Part shown: in pieces, positions 10,287-19,270 of the stretch
How positions within the stretch are numbered: position 1 is the stretch's first letter
Layout: every line of letters begins with the position of its first letter
Assembly: GCA_009917545.1 (NCBI GenBank)
Contig: QZDW01000009.1
Span: forward strand, 88,481 to 152,480
Length of the DNA: 64,000 bases
From: a bacterium 1XD42-76
GTDB taxonomy: Bacteria; Bacillota; Clostridia; Lachnospirales; Lachnospiraceae
Direction: 5' to 3'
Translations under genes and position numbers: made by a program
The notes under the pieces: generated by a model
The model's input: only the letters and a program-made list of their open reading frames with translations
Told to the model about the DNA's origin: nothing
The model's database searches: none

Positions 10287-10655
10287 CTAGAATTCCAGAC
10301 CAGCCTCGCGGGCTGCATCTGCCAAAGCCTGAATTTTTCCGTGATAGATAAAGCCGCCTCTGTCAAATACGACTGTTTTGATGCCCTTTTCGAGCGCTCT
10401 CTTGCCAATCACAGTGCCAACGTATGCTGCCGCATCAACGGTATCTGTATTTTCCAGCTCTGCCTTAATCTCTTTCTCAAGGGTGGAAGCAGAAACCAGC
10501 GTATGGCCAATGGAATCATCAATAATCTGGGCATACATATGGTTATTGCTTCTGAAAACTGCCAAACGCGGTCTCTCTGCTGTGCCGGCAAAGCGATTGC
10601 GTAATCTAACATGCTTTTTTCTGCGAACTTCGCTTCTTGACTGCTTGTTAACCAT
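10287..10655 (-). CDS. rplR: 50S ribosomal protein L18 (uL18)
   Basis: This 122-residue 5S rRNA-binding protein forms the central protuberance with L5. Diagnostic stretches are the basic N-terminus, [20 protein letters not shown] and [20 protein letters not shown]. It follows rplF by 17 bases. Confidence 0.97.
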   Translation of the reverse strand: MVNKQSRSEVRRKKHVRLRNRFAGTAERPRLAVFRSNNHMYAQIIDDSIGHTLVSASTLEKEIKAELENTDTVDAAAYVGTVIGKRALEKGIKTVVFDRGGFIYHGKIQALADAAREAGLEF

Positions 10656-10672
10656 TTTTACACTCTCCTTAT

Positions 10673-11215
10673 TTATTTCTTACCGGTCTTACCAACCTTA
10701 CGTCTGATAACCTCGTCAGCATACTTGATTCCCTTGCCCTTATACGGCTCCGGTCTTCTCTTGTCTCTGATCTCGGCAGCGTACTGTCCGACCTTTTCCT
10801 TATTGATTCCCTTAACGATGATAACGTTCTGACCTTCCAGAACGGTCTCAATCCCCTCCGGATCCTCCATCTCGACCGGATGGGAGTAGCCAAGGGAAAG
10901 CACCAGCTTCTTGCCCTGCTTCTGAGCCCTGTAGCCGACGCCGTTTACCTCAAGCTTCTTCTCATAGCCTTCGGAAACACCCAGGATCATGTTATGGATT
11001 AACGTTCTTGTCAAGCCGTGCAATGATTTCATTTTCTTTAAATCATTCGGTCTTGTTACGACGATATGTCCGTCCTCTTCTTTGATTTCCATTTCTGCGG
11101 GAAGCTCTCTCTCCAGCGTCCCCTTCGGTCCCTTAACGGTCACTTTATTGTTCTCTGCGATTGTAACAGTTACACCTGCTGGAATCGCAACCGGCATTCT
11201 ACCAATACGTGACAT
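10673..11215 (-). CDS. rplF: 50S ribosomal protein L6 (uL6)
   Basis: This 180-residue protein is built of two related domains. [19 protein letters not shown] opens the first, and the C-terminal signature [19 protein letters not shown] is complete. L6 lies near the sarcin-ricin loop and factor-binding site. It is separated from rpsH by a 137-base gap that carries a hairpin. Confidence 0.97.
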   Translation of the reverse strand: MSRIGRMPVAIPAGVTVTIAENNKVTVKGPKGTLERELPAEMEIKEEDGHIVVTRPNDLKKMKSLHGLTRTLIHNMILGVSEGYEKKLEVNGVGYRAQKQGKKLVLSLGYSHPVEMEDPEGIETVLEGQNVIIVKGINKEKVGQYAAEIRDKRRPEPYKGKGIKYADEVIRRKVGKTGKK

Positions 11216-11242
11216 GCCATTTACCTCCTACTTAGATTCTCG

Positions 11243-11263
11243 GAGAGTGCCGTATGCACTCTC
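11243..11263. repeat. 8-bp perfect hairpin in the rpsH-rplF gap
   Basis: GAGAGTGC (11243-11250) and GCACTCTC (11256-11263) are exact complements around a 5-base loop. The hairpin lies in the 137-base rpsH-rplF gap, just upstream of the rplF ribosome-binding site, and no T-run follows on the minus strand. It may act as a processing or translation-control site; role unproven. Confidence 0.5.
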
Positions 11264-11352
11264 TGTTTTCAGTTTCTTTCTCTGCCGCAGACTGCGGCCG
11301 CACATCACCGCCCGGCTGACAGGCGTTACCGGCCTGATGCCGGACGTTACGA

Positions 11353-11754
11353 TTACCATACGAATGCCAGTACCTCGCCGCCCACACCAAGCTCTCTGGC
11401 CTGTTTGTCGGTGATTACGCCCTGGTTTGTTGATACGATGGCAATGCCAAGTCCTCCAAGAACCTTCGGCATATCCTCTTTACCGGCATACACACGCAGG
11501 CCCGGCTTGGAGATCTTCTTGATGCCGGAAATAATCTTCTCGTTCTTGTCTTTTCCATATTTTAAGGCGATGCGGATCGTCTGGAACCCGCCGTCCTCAA
11601 CGATGTCATACTTTTTGATATATCCTTCTTTTACAAGAATATCGGCAATGGCCAGCTTCATTTTGGACGCTGGTACATCTACTGTATCATGTTTTGCAGT
11701 ATTTGCATTACGGATTCTTGTAAGCATATCTGCAATCGGATCGCTCATAGTCAT
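11353..11754 (-). CDS. rpsH: 30S ribosomal protein S8 (uS8)
   Basis: This 133-residue protein binds the central domain of 16S rRNA. It begins [17 protein letters not shown] and ends with the S8 signature ([27 protein letters not shown]). In E. coli S8 is the spc-operon repressor; no matching site was established here. Confidence 0.97.
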   Translation of the reverse strand: MTMSDPIADMLTRIRNANTAKHDTVDVPASKMKLAIADILVKEGYIKKYDIVEDGGFQTIRIALKYGKDKNEKIISGIKKISKPGLRVYAGKEDMPKVLGGLGIAIVSTNQGVITDKQARELGVGGEVLAFVW

Positions 11755-11838
11755 GATATTTTATTTCCTCCTTATTTATAGTGGGGGCTTTGGCCCGTCA
11801 GGCACGCCGGTCTTTATTCCCTGCGGCCCGGCCAGAGA

Positions 11839-12024
11839 TTACCAGCTTGCTTTCTTCACACCCGGAATCTCGCCTTTGTAGGCAAGTTCACGGAAGCAGA
11901 TACGGCAAATACCGTATTTTCTCAAATATGCATGCGGACGGCCGCAAATTTTACAGCGGTTATATTCTCTTGTGGAGAATTTGGCCGGACGCTGCTGTTT
12001 AATCTTCATAGAAGTTTTAGCCAT
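11839..12024 (-). CDS. rpsN: 30S ribosomal protein S14, zinc type (uS14)
   Basis: This short 61-residue form has Cys24-x2-Cys27 and Cys40-x2-Cys43, the zinc-binding C-plus variant (called rpsZ or rpsN1 in some annotations). It binds the 3' major domain of 16S rRNA in the head. It lies 17 bases after rplE and 84 bases before rpsH. Confidence 0.97.
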   Translation of the reverse strand: MAKTSMKIKQQRPAKFSTREYNRCKICGRPHAYLRKYGICRICFRELAYKGEIPGVKKASW

Positions 12025-12041
12025 AGATAGGGTCCTCCTGA

Positions 12042-12581
12042 TTATTTTGCGAATGGCATATTGAATAATGTCAAAAGTTCACGGGCTTCTTCATCGGTCT
12101 TTGCGGTTGTTACAAAAATAACATCCATGCCTCTTACTTTGTCAACCTTATCATATTCAATCTCAGGGAAAATAAGCTGCTCTTTGATTCCCAGCGCATA
12201 GTTTCCTCTGCCGTCGAATGCATTCGGATTTACGCCGCGGAAATCACGAACACGCGGAAGAGACAGATTAATCAGGCGGTCTGCAAATTCGTACATTTTT
12301 TCTCCGCGCAGAGTCACCTTGCAGCCGATTGCCATACCCTCTCTGATCTTGAAATTCGCAACGGATTTCTTCGCCTTTGTCAGGACTGCCTTCTGACCTG
12401 TGATGATCTCCAGGTCACGTACAGCGGAATCCAGGACCTTTGCATTGTCCTTCGCCTCGCCGACGCCCATGTTAATCACAATCTTGTCAAGCTTCGGCAC
12501 TTCCATGATGTTTTTATATCCAAACTTCTTGACCATCGCGTCAACGATTTCATTCTGATATATTTCTTTTAATCTGGCCAA
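12042..12581 (-). CDS. rplE: 50S ribosomal protein L5 (uL5)
   Basis: This 5S rRNA-binding protein of the central protuberance has [16 protein letters not shown] and [20 protein letters not shown] as diagnostics. A longer open frame to 12611 would overlap rplX, but AGGAGG lies 8 bases before a TTG at 12581. That start gives 179 residues (beginning ARLKEIYQ), the standard length, so TTG initiation is proposed. Confidence 0.95.
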   Translation of the reverse strand: MARLKEIYQNEIVDAMVKKFGYKNIMEVPKLDKIVINMGVGEAKDNAKVLDSAVRDLEIITGQKAVLTKAKKSVANFKIREGMAIGCKVTLRGEKMYEFADRLINLSLPRVRDFRGVNPNAFDGRGNYALGIKEQLIFPEIEYDKVDKVRGMDVIFVTTAKTDEEARELLTLFNMPFAK

Positions 12582-12603
12582 CTCGTTTTCCTCCTCTCTG
12601 CCC

Positions 12604-12909
12604 TTAATCAATTACTTTTCCGGTCGCTTTGGCAACACGGACCTTCTTGCCGTCCTTTACCTCAAAGCCGACTCTCGTGGCCTTGCCGTCAACGAACAGC
12701 ATGACATTGGAAATATCGAGCGGGCTTTCCTGATGGACAATGCCACCAGCCTGATTTGCCTGGCTGGGCTTCGTATGCTTTGTTACCATATTGCAGCCCT
12801 CTACCATAACCGTATTTTTCTTTGTATCCACATGAAGGACCTTGCCGGTCTTATCTTTGTCTTTACCTGCGATAACCTTCACCATATCGTCTTTTCTGAT
12901 TTTATGCAT
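12604..12909 (-). CDS. rplX: 50S ribosomal protein L24 (uL24)
   Basis: This 101-residue assembly-initiator protein has a KOW motif near the N-terminus ([19 protein letters not shown]) and a C-terminal [14 protein letters not shown] strand. It sits 14 bases after rplN and 22 bases before the proposed TTG start of rplE. Confidence 0.97.
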   Translation of the reverse strand: MHKIRKDDMVKVIAGKDKDKTGKVLHVDTKKNTVMVEGCNMVTKHTKPSQANQAGGIVHQESPLDISNVMLFVDGKATRVGFEVKDGKKVRVAKATGKVID

Positions 12910-12923
12910 TACCTGGGACCTCC

Positions 12924-13292
12924 TTATAATACTTCCGGAGCCAGAGATACGATCTTCATGAACTGTTTCTCACGAAGCTCTCTTGCAACCGGCCCAAAAA
13001 TACGGGTTCCTCTTGGAGTCTTGTCATCCTTTATAATGACAGCTGCGTTTTCGTCGAAACGGATATAGGAACCGTCTTTACGGCGCGCTCCCTTTACGGT
13101 ACGCACGACAACGGCCTTTACCACATCGCCCTTCTTGACAACGCCGCCTGGTGTTGCATCTTTAACGGAAGCTACGATGATGTCGCCAATATTCGCATAT
13201 CTTCTTGTAGAGCCGCCCATAACACGGATGCAAAGAAGTTCTCTCGCACCTGTATTGTCGGCAACCTTTAATCTGGTTTCCTGCTGAATCAT
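12924..13292 (-). CDS. rplN: 50S ribosomal protein L14 (uL14)
   Basis: This 122-residue protein at the subunit interface forms bridges with 16S helix 14. It begins [20 protein letters not shown] and includes the [17 protein letters not shown] motif and GPVARELRE. The family shows almost no length variation, and this copy matches. Confidence 0.98.
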   Translation of the reverse strand: MIQQETRLKVADNTGARELLCIRVMGGSTRRYANIGDIIVASVKDATPGGVVKKGDVVKAVVVRTVKGARRKDGSYIRFDENAAVIIKDDKTPRGTRIFGPVARELREKQFMKIVSLAPEVL

Positions 13293-13323
13293 GCCTTGAT
13301 ACTCCTTCCTCGAATCACTTCAA

Positions 13324-13578
13324 TTATCTGGCCTTCTCAATGATTTCAACGAGTCTCCATCTCTTGTCCCTGGACAGCGGTCTTGTCTCCATCACCTTCA
13401 CTGTATCACCGATATTGCACTCATTATTCTCGTCATGAGCTTTTAACTTATATGTCCTCTTCACGATCTTACCGATCATCGGATGTTTTACATGGTTCTC
13501 GATAGCAACGACGATTGTCTTGTTCATCTTGTTGCTAACTACTTTACCAGTACGTGTTTTTCTAAGATTTCTTTCCAC
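13324..13578 (-). CDS. rpsQ: 30S ribosomal protein S17 (uS17)
   Basis: This 84-residue OB-fold protein binds 16S rRNA helices 7 and 11. Diagnostics are the N-terminal [19 protein letters not shown] and the [16 protein letters not shown] ending. It follows rpmC by 63 bases. Confidence 0.97.
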   Translation of the reverse strand: MERNLRKTRTGKVVSNKMNKTIVVAIENHVKHPMIGKIVKRTYKLKAHDENNECNIGDTVKVMETRPLSRDKRWRLVEIIEKAR

Positions 13579-13641
13579 GACGGATTAATCTCCTTTCAAT
13601 TACCATTCTTACCACGCATCGGCGTGTGTCACAAATGAGGC

Positions 13642-13851
13642 TTAGTTAGCAACTCCTGCCTTCTGTGCGATAACAGTCTGAATTCTGGCGATGTTCCTGC
13701 GAACCTCTTTAATTCTGCTCGTGTTATCTAACTGATTGGTTGCATTCTGGAATCTGAGATTAAACAGTTCCTTCTTTGCCGCAACTAATTCTTCGTTTAG
13801 CTCTGCAGCCGTTTTCACTTTTAAATCTTCCACATATTTATTAGTTTTCAC
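13642..13851 (-). CDS. rpmC: 50S ribosomal protein L29 (uL29)
   Basis: This two-helix protein sits by the exit tunnel, where it helps dock SRP and trigger factor. The [19 protein letters not shown] motif and IARIQTV are typical. Two GTG starts are possible (13860 and 13851). The second is preferred because AAGGCGGT is about 7 bases before it, giving 69 residues beginning [10 protein letters not shown]. It overlaps the end of rplP by 11 bases. Confidence 0.94.
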   Translation of the reverse strand: MKTNKYVEDLKVKTAAELNEELVAAKKELFNLRFQNATNQLDNTSRIKEVRRNIARIQTVIAQKAGVAN

Positions 13852-14278
13852 TGTTATCACCGCCTTCTAAATCTGCCTTGGAAACGATTTTACATTTGCA
13901 GGGAAGCTTATGCATGGCAAGTCTTAAGGCCTCTCTTGCCGTCTCCTCCGGTACGCCGGCAATTTCAAACATGACACGGCCCGGTTTCACAACTGCTACC
14001 CAATACTCCAGAGCACCTTTACCGGAACCCATACGGGTCTCTGCCGGCTTCGCAGTCACTGGCTTATCCGGGAAAATCTTAATCCACACCTTACCGCCAC
14101 GCTTAATATAACGAGTCATGGCAACACGGGCTGCCTCAATCTGATTGGACTTGATCCAGCACGGCTCAGCAGCCACCAGACCATACTCACCATTGGTGAT
14201 TTTATTTCCTCTTAAAGCTTTACCGGCCATCGTTCCGCGGAACTGTTTGCGGCGCTTTACTCTCTTCGGCATTAACAT
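13841..14278 (-). CDS. rplP: 50S ribosomal protein L16 (uL16)
   Basis: This 145-residue late-assembly protein contacts the A-site tRNA elbow. It begins [15 protein letters not shown] and contains the signature [20 protein letters not shown]. The first base of its stop-strand neighbour rpsC adjoins directly: rpsC ends at the same base where rplP begins. Confidence 0.97.
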   Translation of the reverse strand: MLMPKRVKRRKQFRGTMAGKALRGNKITNGEYGLVAAEPCWIKSNQIEAARVAMTRYIKRGGKVWIKIFPDKPVTAKPAETRMGSGKGALEYWVAVVKPGRVMFEIAGVPEETAREALRLAMHKLPCKCKIVSKADLEGGDNSEN

Positions 14279-14934
14279 TATTTATCGCTCCCTTCCTTAT
14301 TTCCCTTCGTAGGAAGTACTTCGCCCTTGTAGATCCAAACCTTAACACCAAGCTTGCCGTAGGTTGTATCTGCCTCAGCGAAACCATAGTCAATATCTGC
14401 CCTTAATGTCTGAAGCGGGATGGTTCCCTCGCTGTAAAACTCTGTACGCGCAATATCTGCACCGCCAAGGCGTCCGCCGACAGCCGTCTTGATACCAAGT
14501 ACGCCGGCCTTCATGGATCTGGACATAGTGGACTTCATCGCACGACGGAAGGAAACACGGTTCTCAAGCTGCTGGGCAATGGACTCGGCCACAAGCTGTG
14601 CGTCGCGGTCAGGACGTTTGATCTCCTTAATGTCGACAAACAGCTTCTTATCTGTCATCTTCTGAACCTGTGCTTTGAGCTTCTCGATCTCAGAGCCGCC
14701 CTTACCGATGACAACGCCCGGCTTTGCCGTGTGAACGATAATCTTTACTCTATCAGAAGCGCGCTCGATTTCGATTTTGGAAATGCCGGCGCCGTATAAT
14801 TTCTTTTTCAGATACGTTCTGATCTTGTGGTCCTCAATGAGGTTGTCAGCAAAATCAGCTTCAGCATACCATCTGGAATCCCAGTCTTTAATAACACCGA
14901 CTCTCATGCCGTGTGGATTAACTTTCTGTCCCAT
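14278..14934 (-). CDS. rpsC: 30S ribosomal protein S3 (uS3)
   Basis: This 218-residue protein surrounds the mRNA entry site and has helicase-like function. The type II KH domain carries the GxxG loop GKGG within [16 protein letters not shown], and the C-terminal domain has [12 protein letters not shown] and [14 protein letters not shown]. It is 9 bases from rplV. Confidence 0.97.
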   Translation of the reverse strand: MGQKVNPHGMRVGVIKDWDSRWYAEADFADNLIEDHKIRTYLKKKLYGAGISKIEIERASDRVKIIVHTAKPGVVIGKGGSEIEKLKAQVQKMTDKKLFVDIKEIKRPDRDAQLVAESIAQQLENRVSFRRAMKSTMSRSMKAGVLGIKTAVGGRLGGADIARTEFYSEGTIPLQTLRADIDYGFAEADTTYGKLGVKVWIYKGEVLPTKGNKEGSDK

Positions 14935-14943
14935 AACTGCCTC

Positions 14944-15330
14944 CTATCTCTCATTCAGGACAATCGTAATATGGCTCATTCTCTTCTCAATTCTGTAAGC
15001 CCTGCCCTGTGCTCTCGGTTTTACTCTCTTCATGGTCGGTCCCTTGTTGGCGTAGCACTCCTCCACATACAGGTTCTCGGCACTCATACCATTGTTGTTC
15101 TCAGCGTTTGCAATCGCTGATTTCAGTAATTTCTCTATCAAGCTGGAAGCGTATCTGGGATTGTAGGTAACAATACCAAGTGCGGTCTGAACATCTTTGC
15201 CTCTGATGGCATCCAGTACAAAGCAGGCCTTCTGAACGGATACTCTTGCATAAGACAGCTTTGCAGATGGCCTTGTATCTTTGTTTGCATTTCTTTCTCT
15301 CTTAATCTGACTTCTATGTCCCTTAGCCAT
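14944..15330 (-). CDS. rplV: 50S ribosomal protein L22 (uL22)
   Basis: This 128-residue protein has a long beta-hairpin (NKGPTMKRVKPRAQGRAYRI) that lines the exit tunnel, the place where macrolide-resistance changes occur. No obvious deletion is seen in that loop. AAAGGAGG precedes the ATG. Confidence 0.97.
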   Translation of the reverse strand: MAKGHRSQIKRERNANKDTRPSAKLSYARVSVQKACFVLDAIRGKDVQTALGIVTYNPRYASSLIEKLLKSAIANAENNNGMSAENLYVEECYANKGPTMKRVKPRAQGRAYRIEKRMSHITIVLNER

Positions 15331-15356
15331 TGATAAAACCTCCTTTCAAAGCGTCT

Positions 15357-15638
15357 TTATTTACGTCCGGACTTCTTCTCGTCTTTTCCGTGGCCTCTGT
15401 AGGTTCTCGTTGCTACGAATTCGCCGAGCTTATGGCCTACCATATCCTCTGTTACATATACCGGCACATGCTTTCTGCCGTCGTGTACTGCTATTGTATG
15501 ACCAACCATCTGCGGGAAGATTGTGGAACGGCGGGACCAGGTCTTGATAACCTGCTTCTGTCCTGCCTCGTTCATGGCATCCACCTTTTTCAATAAACTG
15601 GCATCTGCAAATGGTCCTTTTTTAAGTGAACGAGCCAT
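15357..15638 (-). CDS. rpsS: 30S ribosomal protein S19 (uS19)
   Basis: This 93-residue head protein contacts A-site tRNA and S13. [18 protein letters not shown] and the [20 protein letters not shown] motif are diagnostic. It lies 18 bases after rplB. Confidence 0.97.
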   Translation of the reverse strand: MARSLKKGPFADASLLKKVDAMNEAGQKQVIKTWSRRSTIFPQMVGHTIAVHDGRKHVPVYVTEDMVGHKLGEFVATRTYRGHGKDEKKSGRK

Positions 15639-15656
15639 CGTTTTACCTCCTATCGA

Positions 15657-16502
15657 TTACGAAATCGCCTTACCGTTTCTTCTTCTAATAATCAACTTGT
15701 TAGACTGTTTGTTCTTCTTTCTCGTCTTAAGGCCCAGTGCCGGCTTGCCCCACGGTGTGCACGGACCCGGACGGCCGATACCAGTCTTACCTTCACCACC
15801 GCCGTGCGGATGGTCGTTGGGGTTCATAACAGAACCGCGTACGGTCGGGCGGATGCCCATATGGCGTTTTCTTCCTGCTTTACCAACTTTGATCAGATTG
15901 TGATCACCGTTGCCCACAACGCCAACCGTTGCGCGGCAGTTAATCGGCACCATTCTCATTTCGCCGGAGGGTAAACGAAGCGTCGCATATTTTCCTTCTT
16001 TTGCCATGAGCTGAGCAGCATTGCCTGCGGAACGCACGAGCTGGCCGCCCTTGCCGGGAAGAAGCTCAATGTTGTGTACCTGAGTACCAACCGGAATCAG
16101 GGACAGCGGGAGGCAGTTGCCAACCTTGGCCTCAGCGTGCTCGCCGCTCATGACCTTCATGCCGTCTGTCAGCCCCTGGGGAGCCAGGATATATGCCTTC
16201 TCACCGTCTGCATAGCAGATCAGTGCAATATTAGCGCTGCGGTTGGGATCGTATTCAATGCCGAGTACGGTTGCCGGGATCCCGTCCTTGGAATTTCTCT
16301 TAAAGTCAATGATTCTGTATTTTCTCCTACTGCCGCCGCCATGATGTCTGACGGTAATCTTACCCTGATTATTGCGGCCTGCGTTCTTGTTCAGAGAAAC
16401 AAGCAGGGCTTTCTCCGGCTCCTTTTTCGTGATCTCGGAGAAATCAGAACCAGTCATGTTTCTTCTGGAAGGTGTATATGGGTTATAGGTTTTGATTCCC
16501 AT
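15657..16502 (-). CDS. rplB: 50S ribosomal protein L2 (uL2)
   Basis: This 281-residue protein supports the peptidyl-transferase centre and subunit joining. The conserved [19 protein letters not shown] segment includes the functionally important histidine. A 137-base gap carrying two hairpins separates it from rplW, which is unusual in this otherwise tight operon. Confidence 0.98.
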   Translation of the reverse strand: MGIKTYNPYTPSRRNMTGSDFSEITKKEPEKALLVSLNKNAGRNNQGKITVRHHGGGSRRKYRIIDFKRNSKDGIPATVLGIEYDPNRSANIALICYADGEKAYILAPQGLTDGMKVMSGEHAEAKVGNCLPLSLIPVGTQVHNIELLPGKGGQLVRSAGNAAQLMAKEGKYATLRLPSGEMRMVPINCRATVGVVGNGDHNLIKVGKAGRKRHMGIRPTVRGSVMNPNDHPHGGGEGKTGIGRPGPCTPWGKPALGLKTRKKNKQSNKLIIRRRNGKAIS

Positions 16503-16544
16503 TTTCTGCTCCTTTCAACGCTCTCACGCGTTTCTCATTTTATC

Positions 16545-16614
16545 ACGATAGCTGCCTATCGTATAATTGGCGAAGTCTCGCAGGCAGGGCATTTCCACAT
16601 TCCGGACGCCCTGC
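16545..16614. repeat. two hairpins in the rplW-rplB gap
   Basis: The first hairpin pairs ACGATAG (16545-16551) with CTATCGT (16556-16562) around a 4-base loop. The second pairs GCAGGGC (16584-16590) with GCCCTGC (16608-16614) around 17 bases. Neither has a T-run on the minus strand. They lie in untranslated RNA between rplW and rplB and could be processing or regulatory structures. Confidence 0.45.
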
Positions 16615-16639
16615 GGCTTCGCTTCGACTAACGGCCCGC

Positions 16640-16939
16640 TTACAGCTTCTGGAAAATCTCGATCTCTTTGCTGTCTGCGGTCAGCTTAACGATCGCTTTC
16701 TTCGTCTTGGCAGTTCTGCCAACGATCATGCCGCGTCTGCGCTTCTTACCCATCTGATTCATGGTATTCACGCTGTCCACCTTGGTCCCGGGGAACATTT
16801 TCTCGACCGCTTCTTTAATCATGGTCTTGTTCGCTTCCGGATGTACCAGGAACGTGTATTTCTTCTCGGTCAGAGCATTCATGCTCTTCTCTGTGATAAC
16901 CGGTTTGAGGATTACGTCGTAATACTGTACATTTGCCAT
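16640..16939 (-). CDS. rplW: 50S ribosomal protein L23 (uL23)
   Basis: This 99-residue protein at the exit tunnel is the docking site for trigger factor and [17 protein letters not shown] at the start, [13 protein letters not shown] in the helix and [11 protein letters not shown] in the loop are typical. It shares one base with the end of rplD. Confidence 0.97.
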   Translation of the reverse strand: MANVQYYDVILKPVITEKSMNALTEKKYTFLVHPEANKTMIKEAVEKMFPGTKVDSVNTMNQMGKKRRRGMIVGRTAKTKKAIVKLTADSKEIEIFQKL

Positions 16940-17559
16940 TATGCGTACACCTCCTCGATCGAAGCTACGGCAGCTTTGGTCGCTACCACTGTGTTGTATT
17001 TCAGAATATCATATACGTTGATCGTATTCACAAAGGACGTCTTGACCTCCGGAAGATTTCTTGCGGAGAGAACCGTATTCTTATCGTTGGAATCCAGTAC
17101 AACAAGCGCTCTGGATACCTTCAGATTGTCCATAACAGCCTTGAAATTCTTTGTCTTGATCTCGTCGAACTTAAGCTCATCGACAACAACAAACTTATTC
17201 TCATTTACACGGCTTGTCAGAGCAGACTTTAAAGCAGCTCTCTTTTCCTTCTTGTTAAGACGGATCGTGTAGTCTCTTGGTGTGGGAGCAAAAACAATAC
17301 CGCCGCCCGTCCACTGCGGAGCTCTCGTTGAACCCTGTCTGGCGTGTCCTGTTCCCTTCTGTCTCCACGGCTTTCTGCCGCCGCCGGAAACTTCGGAACG
17401 TGTCTTTGCTTTCTGCGTTCCCTGACGTTTATTTGCAAGCTGTGCCACAACGGCCATGTGTACAAGATGCTCATTGACATTTACGCCAAATACGGCATCA
17501 TTTAACTCCATTGTGCCAACTTCGTTTCCTTCCATATTATATACGGATACATTTGCCAT
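16939..17559 (-). CDS. rplD: 50S ribosomal protein L4 (uL4)
   Basis: This 206-residue protein has the extended loop ([20 protein letters not shown]) that reaches the exit-tunnel constriction. In gamma-proteobacteria L4 represses the S10 operon; whether it does so here is unknown, although the operon leader is structured. It follows rplC by 27 bases. Confidence 0.97.
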   Translation of the reverse strand: MANVSVYNMEGNEVGTMELNDAVFGVNVNEHLVHMAVVAQLANKRQGTQKAKTRSEVSGGGRKPWRQKGTGHARQGSTRAPQWTGGGIVFAPTPRDYTIRLNKKEKRAALKSALTSRVNENKFVVVDELKFDEIKTKNFKAVMDNLKVSRALVVLDSNDKNTVLSARNLPEVKTSFVNTINVYDILKYNTVVATKAAVASIEEVYA

Positions 17560-17586
17560 TTTCGTTTCCTCCTTTCCTGTAAAAGC

Positions 17587-18222
17587 TTATTTCGCAACTT
17601 TTACTGTTTCCTTCAGTGTTACCAGGGATTTCTTCGGGCCTGGTACCGCGCCCTTAACCAGAATCAGGTTGTTCTCTGCATCCACTCTGACAATTTCCAG
17701 GTTCTGTGTGGTAATTCTCTTATTACCCATCTGACCCGGCATGCCTTTGCCCTTAAATACGCGGCCCGGAGTCGTAGCGGAACCATTGGAACCCTGATGA
17801 CGGTGGAACTTGGAACCATGTGTCATCGGTCCTCTGTGCTGTCCCAGTCTCTTGATTGCGCCCTGGAAGCCTTTACCTTTGGAGATCGCTGTCGCATCCA
17901 CCTTATCGCCTGCGGCGAAGATGTCAGCCTTAATTTCATCTTTTACGTTATATTCTTCTGAATTCTCAAAGCGGAACTCTCTCACGTATCTCTTATAAGA
18001 CACTCCGGCCTTTTCAAAATGGCCCTTAGCCGGCTTGTTTACAAGCTTCTCTCTCTTGTCAACAAAGCCCACCTGTACGGCCTTATAGCCGTCGTTCTCC
18101 TCGGTCTTAACCTGTGTGACAACACACGGGCCTGCCTGAAGAACCGTTACCGGAACGAGAGCTCCGTCTTCATTGAAGATCTGAGTCATTCCGACCTTTG
18201 TCGCTAAAATCGCTTTCTTCAT
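17587..18222 (-). CDS. rplC: 50S ribosomal protein L3 (uL3)
   Basis: This 211-residue early-assembly protein has a loop reaching the peptidyl-transferase centre ([19 protein letters not shown]). The start at 18222 is set by AGGAGG just upstream and by [16 protein letters not shown]. The frame is open for 70 more codons upstream, but that stretch has no ribosome-binding site and no L3 similarity. It is separated from rpsJ by 273 bases of structured non-coding sequence. Confidence 0.97.
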   Translation of the reverse strand: MKKAILATKVGMTQIFNEDGALVPVTVLQAGPCVVTQVKTEENDGYKAVQVGFVDKREKLVNKPAKGHFEKAGVSYKRYVREFRFENSEEYNVKDEIKADIFAAGDKVDATAISKGKGFQGAIKRLGQHRGPMTHGSKFHRHQGSNGSATTPGRVFKGKGMPGQMGNKRITTQNLEIVRVDAENNLILVKGAVPGPKKSLVTLKETVKVAK

Positions 18223-18495
18223 TTTCCTACCTCCTGTTACCAACGCGGGAAAATCACAAATTTTCCCTGCGCGCTGAAATGTCTGCAGCGGAACGCAAAA
18301 CCGGATATCCCGGGCGTTCATCCCAGAGCAGTTCAACATAGACGGAACACTATGACATTGCAGTTCCTGCAACGATGTTGATTCCTTTTCAGGATTAAGT
18401 GTCTCTTTTCTATCAGAACCATTCCGGATCATCGTCTCTGTCAGCCGTATTTCCCCTGAAAATATACGGCGGGGAAATGCAGGATGTCTGACGGA
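18223..18495 (-). promoter_or_regulatory. structured 273-base rpsJ-rplC intergenic region
   Basis: No gene is evident. Near the rpsJ side two stems exclude each other: ATTTCCCC (18449-18456) with GGGGAAAT (18471-18478), and GCCGTAT (18444-18450) with ATACGGC (18464-18470). Near rplC an 8-bp hairpin GGGAAAAT (18247-18254) with ATTTTCCC (18260-18267) ends about 25 bases before the start codon. The alternative pairings suggest an internal switch or processing region. Confidence 0.45.
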
Positions 18496-18813
18496 TTATT
18501 TGTTCTTCATCTTGATATCAATGTAAACGCCGGCCGGCATTTCCAGTCTGGACAGAGCATCCACGGCCTTCTGGCTCGGGTTCGTGATATCAATCAGTCT
18601 CTTATGAGTTCTCTGCTCGAACTGTTCTCTGGAATCTTTATATTTGTGAACAGCTCTTAAAATGGTAACAACCTCTCTCTTGGTCGGCAGCGGCACCGGT
18701 CCGCTCACCTTTGCGCCTGTTTTCTTTACTGTCTCGATGATTTTGCCGGCGGACTGGTCGATCAGCTGATGGTCGTACGCCTTTAATGTGATTCTCATAA
18801 CCTGACTTGCCAT
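18496..18813 (-). CDS. rpsJ: 30S ribosomal protein S10 (uS10)
   Basis: This first gene of the S10 operon makes a 105-residue head protein that also partners NusB in antitermination. [20 protein letters not shown] and [16 protein letters not shown] are diagnostic. The start at 18813 follows AAAGGAGG; the open frame continues 30 codons upstream through the leader but without family similarity. The Shine-Dalgarno sequence lies in the loop of a small hairpin (18817-18842). Confidence 0.96.
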   Translation of the reverse strand: MASQVMRITLKAYDHQLIDQSAGKIIETVKKTGAKVSGPVPLPTKREVVTILRAVHKYKDSREQFEQRTHKRLIDITNPSQKAVDALSRLEMPAGVYIDIKMKNK

Positions 18814-18816
18814 AAA

Positions 18817-18955
18817 AAAAGTCGCCTCCTTTTCGCACTTTTCATGAAGTACGACAAGCGGTGACTGTACACGCTCTCGTGTGTATCCTGATTCCTTACA
18901 CACGACGCTGTTCTTATCTCAGGAACAGCTATTCATTTGGTACAGTGACTTGTCG
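18817..18955 (-). ncRNA. folded 5' leader of the S10 operon (putative ribosomal-protein leader)
   Basis: On the minus strand an outer stem (CGACAAG 18852-18858 with CTTGTCG 18949-18955) and a second stem (18864-18870 with 18940-18946) enclose two hairpins: 18877-18885 with 18897-18905 (9 bp) and 18907-18913 with 18923-18929 (7 bp). The result is a compact multibranch fold. A further hairpin, 18817-18824 with 18834-18842, displays the rpsJ Shine-Dalgarno sequence in its loop. Feedback control by a ribosomal protein is inferred from position and fold, not shown. Confidence 0.6.
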
Positions 18956-19045
18956 CCAGTTTCCTAACTTGACATTCGCTCCACGGAAAACCTGCCTTGT
19001 TGGCAGCAACCTCACGCTTCACAGCTATCATGCCACAGCTATATT

Positions 19046-19074
19046 AACATACCATAAGTCATGCGAAAATGCAA
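19046..19074 (-). promoter_or_regulatory. promoter of the S10 ribosomal operon
   Basis: On the minus strand a -35 box TTGCAT (19069-19074) and a -10 box TATGTT (19046-19051) are 17 bases apart. Transcription would begin about 225 bases before the rpsJ start codon, leaving room for the folded leader. Confidence 0.6.
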
Positions 19075-19158
19075 GTCTTTTTTACAGTTTTTTCTTAAAA
19101 AATGCAGGATTTGAGGAGCGGAGAATATCTTCACCGGTATTTTCCTGAATGTACTGCT

Positions 19159-19220
19159 GCGGGGGAGTGGTAAAAATTCTGCCGGCATGTTCCCGCTCAG
19201 AACTTTTACTACTCCCCCGC
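19159..19220 (-). terminator. large imperfect inverted repeat after the S41 protease gene
   Basis: Arms of 23 bases (19159-19181 and 19198-19220) are complementary at 21 positions around a 16-base loop. A 10-base GC-rich unit (actcccccgc) is then repeated in tandem at 19211-19230. The element begins about 40 bases past the protease stop and is probably its transcription stop, although the following T-run is poor. Confidence 0.5.
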
Positions 19221-19270
19221 ACTCCCCCGCAGCTACATGACCGGAGCCAGCAGGAAATCTGGTCCTGTTT

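Noticed and set aside
17587..18432. rplC with a 70-residue N-terminal extension
   Set aside because: No ribosome-binding site at the upstream start and no L3 similarity in the extension; AGGAGG sits at the internal ATG 18222.
18814..18903. 30-residue upstream extension of rpsJ
   Set aside because: It runs through the folded leader and lacks a ribosome-binding site.
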